The notes beneath the pieces were generated by a model. That model did not search any database and had not been told where the DNA came from. It saw only the letters and a program-made list of their open reading frames with translations. Position numbers and translations under genes: made by a program. A stretch of DNA of 18,722 bases from Anaerolineae bacterium (lineage in GTDB: Bacteria; Chloroflexota; Anaerolineae; 4572-78; J111): positions 1-18,722 of the forward strand of contig JAGRBY010000073.1 of NCBI GenBank assembly GCA_020433835.1, written 5' to 3'. Of the stretch, positions 14,662-18,722 are shown in pieces; within the stretch, counting starts at the first letter, position 1; each line of letters begins with the position of its first letter.

Positions 14662-16387
14662 AGGCTTGCGCTCCTTGCGTGTGCAGCAGTTGGAAATAGG
14701 CCCCGTGCTGCCGCAACAGCGTCTCGTGGGTGCCGACCTCTACAATGTGGCCACCGTCAAGCACAACGATTTTATCGGCCTGCGTAATCGTGTTGAGCCG
14801 ATGGGCAATCGTGATGACGGTCTTTCCGACGGTTAGGGCTTGCAAATTATGCTGAACAACTCGCTCATTATCGGCATCGAGATTGGCCGTAGCTTCATCG
14901 AAGATGTAGAGATCGACTTTGCGTACAAAGGCCCGCGCCAAGGCGATCCGCTGGGCCTGGCCGCCGCTGAGTCGCGTAGCATTTTCGCCGAGGATGGTAT
15001 CGTAACCTTGCGGAAGCTGCTCGATGAAATGGTGAGCATTGGCTGCCTGGGCTGCCGCCACAATATCGGACTCAGTAGCATCCGGGCGGCCAACTCGAAT
15101 ATTGTCGGCGACGCTCATATTGAACAGATAGCCCCGCTGCGGCACCCAACCAATCTGCGTGCGCCATTGGTCAGCATCGATGTCGATCAAGGGAACAGGG
15201 CCGGTGGGGGTTCTGAGCAGCACCTGGCCACTGTCGGGTCGGACAAAGCGCAGCAATAGGTTGGCCACGGTCGATTTACCGCTACCTGTGGCTCCGACGA
15301 GGGCAATGTGCTCGCCCTGGTTTATCGTCAACGAAAAATTGTGCAGAGCGGGGCGTTCACCATCGGCAAAGGCAACCGATACATCGGTAAATTGAAGAGC
15401 GGCAAAGGCAGGCACGTCGATGCCGCCCTCTGCCTCCGGGGCATCGGCATCGAGAACGCTGTAGATGCGTTCGGCGGCAGCAGTACCATCGCGGCCTGAA
15501 TGAAACTTGGCTCCCAATTGGCGCAGCGGCATATAAAATTCGGGGGCAATAACCAGCAGAAATAGGGCCTGCTCGAAAACCATCCGGCCATACAGCAGTC
15601 GCAAGCCGATTTCGACGGCCACGACCGCCACACTCATCGTCGCTAGCAGTTCCAAAGTAAAGGCTGACAGAAAGGCGACGCGCAGCACGGCCATTGTACT
15701 GTGGCGGTATCGATCGGTCATGTGGGCGATGATGTGACGCTGGGCCTGACTGCGATTGAACAGCTTGAGCGTGGTCAACCCCTGCATCACATCGAGAAAG
15801 TGGGCGCTCATCTGGCCCAGTTGGGCATAGCGACTGTTGGCCAACGCACCTGCGGCCATACCGATTAAGGCCATAAAGATGGGGATGAGCGGAGCCGTGA
15901 AGAGCAGAATAACAAAAGTCAGGAGGTCGGCAGGCAGCACAACCAGCAAAATAGCCAACGGTATGAGCACAGCGATGAAGAGCGCCGGCAGATAGTCGCG
16001 AAAGTAACTATCAAGGGCATCGATACCGTCGGTGGCAGCCAGGGTCAGTTCGCCGCTGCGCTCCTGCTGGGTATAGGCCGGCCCCAACCGGATCAACCCT
16101 GTCAGCAGGCGTTGGCGCAGCGACTGCTTGATCCGAATGGCGACTTCCGCCGCCGAGATCTGAATACCGGCTTGATTGAGCGCACGCAGTCCAATAACGA
16201 TGAGCAAGAGAAGAAACAGTCCGCCGACTTCACTGCGAACGGCATCCTCCAAAAATACGCGGCTTATGATCCGGCTGAGCAAAAAGGCTTGGCCGATTAT
16301 CAACCCGCCACCGAGCAGACTTAAACTGACGGTGGCGATAAAGGCAAAGCGGGCTAATTGCGCTTCGCTTAGCAGTCGCTTGTCCAT
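14654..16387 (-). CDS. cydD: CydD, ABC transporter subunit for cytochrome bd assembly
   Basis: This 577-aa partner of CydC has the typical membrane part: GLTTLKLFNRS at 203-213, then APEFYMPLRQLGAKFHSGRD at 281-300 and GTAAAERI, a region that marks CydD. The ATPase part has Walker A GATGSGKS at 365-372, LSGGQ at 473-477, Walker B LYIFDE at 493-498 and switch His529, so both halves of the dimer look able to hydrolyse ATP. The start ATG has only a weak ribosome site (CGAGG). It is separated from cydB by 257 bp rich in palindromes, so it may be transcribed with cydAB at a lower level or have its own promoter. Confidence 0.92.
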   Translation of the reverse strand: MDKRLLSEAQLARFAFIATVSLSLLGGGLIIGQAFLLSRIISRVFLEDAVRSEVGGLFLLLLIVIGLRALNQAGIQISAAEVAIRIKQSLRQRLLTGLIRLGPAYTQQERSGELTLAATDGIDALDSYFRDYLPALFIAVLIPLAILLVVLPADLLTFVILLFTAPLIPIFMALIGMAAGALANSRYAQLGQMSAHFLDVMQGLTTLKLFNRSQAQRHIIAHMTDRYRHSTMAVLRVAFLSAFTLELLATMSVAVVAVEIGLRLLYGRMVFEQALFLLVIAPEFYMPLRQLGAKFHSGRDGTAAAERIYSVLDADAPEAEGGIDVPAFAALQFTDVSVAFADGERPALHNFSLTINQGEHIALVGATGSGKSTVANLLLRFVRPDSGQVLLRTPTGPVPLIDIDADQWRTQIGWVPQRGYLFNMSVADNIRVGRPDATESDIVAAAQAANAHHFIEQLPQGYDTILGENATRLSGGQAQRIALARAFVRKVDLYIFDEATANLDADNERVVQHNLQALTVGKTVITIAHRLNTITQADKIVVLDGGHIVEVGTHETLLRQHGAYFQLLHTQGAQAYG

Positions 16388-16437
16388 GGAGCCTCGGGGA
16401 TAGGAATTTTGGGTTGTCTCCCTTGAAAATAGCTTGT

Positions 16438-16463
16438 GTAGGGCAAACTTAAGTTTGCCCTAC
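16438..16463. repeat. Perfect 26-bp palindrome
   Basis: GTAGGGCAAACTT is followed at once by its exact reverse complement, with no spacer. As RNA it would need to open a few central pairs to form a loop. It resembles dispersed extragenic palindromes and lies 50 bp upstream of cydD. Confidence 0.8.
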
Positions 16464-16540
16464 GGATGTGGATGTTTTTATTGCCGGTGTCGTCTCAATC
16501 GAGACGGTTAGACTCTTTTGGGAATACGGGTGAGAATTTT

Positions 16541-16622
16541 TACCACACAGGCCACACAGAAGCTACAGAGAACACGAAGAAACCGCTGTGTCCTCTGTGG
16601 CTACTTTGTGTTCTCCGTGTTG
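16541..16622. repeat. CACAGAG/CTCTGTG imperfect inverted repeats
   Basis: Purine-rich units such as ACAGAGAACAC (16565-16575) pair with GTGTCCTCTGT (16588-16598) at 10 of 11 positions. The same unit can also pair with CTTTGTGTTCTCCGTGT at 16604-16620. It starts 23 bp after the cydB stop and could reduce readthrough into cydDC. Confidence 0.55.
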
Positions 16623-16644
16623 AAAACGTTTACAAACAGCAAGT

Positions 16645-17664
16645 TTAATACTCCAGATGGGTATCGGCCGTTACGCGTTTGCGGAAGACCCAATAAGTCC
16701 ACCCCTGATACATCAGCACAAGGGGTACAAAAATCAAGGCCACGATAGACATCACCTGCAACGTGTAAGGGCTTGAGGAAGCGTTGTAAATGGTCAAATC
16801 GAACTGACTGCCTAGCGAGGACGGCATCACGCGGGGGAACAACCCGCCAAACAAGAAGGTCACTACGCCGATTATCGTGAGGCCGGTGCCGACGAAAGCC
16901 AATCCATAACGCTTTTGCATGAGCAGCCCGCCGACCGCCAGCAAGGCCATTACAGCCACACCCAGCCCGATGCCTTGAACGGCATTGAAGCCGGTAAAGA
17001 GATCGGTTTCGATGAAGCTAAAGCCGACAAAAGCCAAAATGAGCACTACGACCGGGACCCACACCCGCATCAACAGCGCCTTGACTCGTTCGAGGATGAC
17101 GCCATCAGTTTTTAAGCTGAGGAACACAGCGCCGTGCAGGGTAAACAGCGTTAGCGTGACCAACCCACCAAGCAGGGCGAACGGATTTAGGAGGGTGAAG
17201 AAGGTGCCGGTGTAGGTCATCGACTCGTCGATGGGGACACCGCGCACGATATTGCCGAAAGCCACGCCCCACAGCAGCGCCGGGAGAAAACTGCCAACGA
17301 AAATGGCCATGTCCCAGGTTTTGCGCCAGACCGAGTTGTCATCCTTGCTGCGGAATTCGAAGGCAACGCCGCGAATGATCAGCGCAAACAGGATAAGGAA
17401 CAGCGCCAGATAAAAGCCACTGAACAGCGTAGCATACCAGTTGGGAAAAGCAGCAAAAATTGCGCCGCCGGCGGTTAGCAACCACACCTCGTTGCCGTCC
17501 CAGTGGGGGCCAATAGTGTTGATGGTCATACGGCGTTCCTGATCGTTTTTGGCGACAAATGGCAGCAGAATGCCAACGCCGTAATCAAATCCTTCCAGAA
17601 AGAAGAAGCCGGTGAACAGGATAGCGATGAGTAAGAACCAAAGTGTGTTGAGATCGAAAGGCAT
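16645..17664 (-). CDS. cydB: Cytochrome bd ubiquinol oxidase subunit II
   Basis: This 339-aa multi-spanning membrane protein starts with FFFLEGFDYGVGILLPF, the hallmark of CydB, and has PHWDGNEVWLL near residue 53. The length fits the family. It pairs with CydA to form the quinol oxidase that reduces oxygen to water with high affinity and does not pump protons. The ATG follows AGGAG, and the cydA stop codon TAG is part of that ribosome site, with 12 bp between the genes, so the two are co-translated. Confidence 0.95.
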   Translation of the reverse strand: MPFDLNTLWFLLIAILFTGFFFLEGFDYGVGILLPFVAKNDQERRMTINTIGPHWDGNEVWLLTAGGAIFAAFPNWYATLFSGFYLALFLILFALIIRGVAFEFRSKDDNSVWRKTWDMAIFVGSFLPALLWGVAFGNIVRGVPIDESMTYTGTFFTLLNPFALLGGLVTLTLFTLHGAVFLSLKTDGVILERVKALLMRVWVPVVVLILAFVGFSFIETDLFTGFNAVQGIGLGVAVMALLAVGGLLMQKRYGLAFVGTGLTIIGVVTFLFGGLFPRVMPSSLGSQFDLTIYNASSSPYTLQVMSIVALIFVPLVLMYQGWTYWVFRKRVTADTHLEY

Positions 17665-17676
17665 AATTGTTAACTC

Positions 17677-18722
17677 CTAATAGGCCAGCTTGACTTTATC
17701 GTCTGACCGAGGGCTTTTGGGCAGGGGGAGCATATCATCGGTGGAATGGCTGGTGGTGGCGTATTTCCAGAGCAAGTAAAAGTCGGCCAGGGCCAACACG
17801 CCGTAGAGCACTGTAAAACCAATCAGCGAAATCCAGAGATCGGTCACGGTTAAGTTGGGTGAAAGGCCCTGCTCAGTGCGCATTAAGCCCTGCACAATCC
17901 ACGGCTGACGGCCCATTTCGGTCAGCATCCAGCCGGTGGCGTTGGCAATATAAGGCAGCATTATTGTGAAAGGGAGTATGAATAGAAACCAGCGCGATTT
18001 GTCTAAGATGCCGCGCCACCACAAAAACAGCCCCACTATCGCGACCAAACTCATGAGCATGCCAAAGCCGACCATCGCCCGGAAGCTCCAGTAGATAAGC
18101 CAGATCATGGGCGGGACAAAGTTGGCGTTGGGGCCATACGTGTTGGCGTATTGCTCTTGATACATTTCATTAATATTGTTGATACCGGGCACCAACCCGT
18201 GAAAAGAGTCGTAGGTCAAGAAGCTCAAGAGGGAAGGAATACGGATGTTAATGATTGAACTGCGGGTCTTTTCATCGCCAATCTGAAAGAAAGAGAGCGC
18301 GGCGGGCGACTCGGCTTCCCACAACCCTTCGGCTGCGGCCAACTTCATCGGCTGCTTTTCGAGCATGAACTGGCCGGACAGGTGGCCGACGACCATCGTG
18401 ATTATCACCGCCGCCAACCCAAAGACTAAGCCGATGCGCAACGAGCGCGAAAACATAAGCTGCTCAGCGGGGGTGTTGCGGCGCAGCAGGCGATAGCCGC
18501 TAATGGCGACGATGAAGAAGCCGGCCGTAGTAAAGGCGGCAAAGACAACGTGGGGAAACTGGAGAAAGATGTTGGGGTTGGTGATAATCGCCCCGAAGTC
18601 AACCATCTGTGCCCGACCGTTGACCAGCTCATAACCGACCGGGTTTTGCATCCAACTGTTGGCGATGAGAATCCACAGGCTGGAAATCGTCGTGCCCAGC
18701 GCCACCATCCAGATCGTGAGCA
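17677..18722 (-). CDS. cydA: Cytochrome bd ubiquinol oxidase subunit I (5' end outside the window)
   Basis: About 347 C-terminal residues are visible and the frame is open to the window edge; the first internal ATG at 18708 is not the real start. NSWMQNPVGYELVNG and FPHVVFAAFTTAGF carry the helix with the conserved haem b558 histidine. The stretch GLVPGINNINEMYQEQYA is the quinol-binding loop. It is followed within about 20 residues by the next membrane helix with WSFRAMVGFGML, which holds the conserved methionine ligand. The loop is therefore the short type, unlike the long loop of E. coli CydA. GRQPW is also present. CydA carries all three haems of the oxidase. Confidence 0.95.
   Translation of the reverse strand, partial: LTIWMVALGTTISSLWILIANSWMQNPVGYELVNGRAQMVDFGAIITNPNIFLQFPHVVFAAFTTAGFFIVAISGYRLLRRNTPAEQLMFSRSLRIGLVFGLAAVIITMVVGHLSGQFMLEKQPMKLAAAEGLWEAESPAALSFFQIGDEKTRSSIINIRIPSLLSFLTYDSFHGLVPGINNINEMYQEQYANTYGPNANFVPPMIWLIYWSFRAMVGFGMLMSLVAIVGLFLWWRGILDKSRWFLFILPFTIMLPYIANATGWMLTEMGRQPWIVQGLMRTEQGLSPNLTVTDLWISLIGFTVLYGVLALADFYLLWKYATTSHSTDDMLPLPKSPRSDDKVKLAY

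Larger units (their letters stand above)
16388..16644. other. Palindrome-rich gap between cydB and cydD
   Basis: No gene is seen. It holds a perfect 26-bp palindrome (16438-16463), a smaller hairpin CGTCTC-AATC-GAGACG (16491-16506) and a block of imperfect repeats (16541-16622). No convincing minus-strand promoter for cydD was recognised. Confidence 0.6.

Overview
The window looks like a chromosomal segment from a Chloroflexota bacterium (Anaerolineae, Caldilineae or Ardenticatenia-like). This rests on two very large regulators with a SARP/BTAD head, an NB-ARC-type ATPase and TPRs, on intergenic spaces full of short palindromic repeats, and on a short-Q-loop cytochrome bd operon. Family assignments come from reading motifs in the translations; no database search was possible. 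No tRNA, rRNA or CRISPR array was seen.

Left part (1-6.1 kb): a 1084-aa BTAD-NB-ARC-TPR regulator on the plus strand faces a convergent minus-strand gene for a secreted protein with six CxxxC-containing repeats. The spaces on both sides of the secreted-protein gene hold related TCTCCAATCTCC / ATTACC-type repeats. Next, on the minus strand, is a membrane-anchored diheme cytochrome c.

Middle part (6.1-12.9 kb): a RidA-family protein and a berberine-bridge-like FAD oxidoreductase form a tight minus-strand pair, followed by the cytochrome. The flavoprotein has Cys where the family has its FAD-attaching His. Divergent from ridA is a second giant BTAD regulator (1053 aa from the chosen ATG). Upstream of it is a TATAAT promoter and six heptamers of consensus RTNCCRA, repeating exactly every 11 bp, which is the layout of a SARP operator. 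Downstream, after a 703-bp gene-poor stretch, lies an orphan 241-aa gene. It has its own array of the same heptamer in opposite orientation, spaced 11-12 bp and ending 10 bp before a TATAGT box. My main proposal is that the second regulator controls itself and this orphan gene. Two short MITE-like elements share termini (CAGGACTTACGC): one, with a perfect 6-bp target duplication, sits between the array and ridA; the other sits just after the orphan gene.

Right part (13-18.7 kb, minus strand): cydA (5' end outside the window), cydB, a 257-bp palindrome-rich gap, cydD and cydC. Together they encode cytochrome bd quinol oxidase and the CydDC ABC transporter needed for its assembly. cydD and cydC overlap by 8 bp. 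A functional link from the FAD oxidoreductase and diheme cytochrome to respiration is possible but only inferred from proximity.
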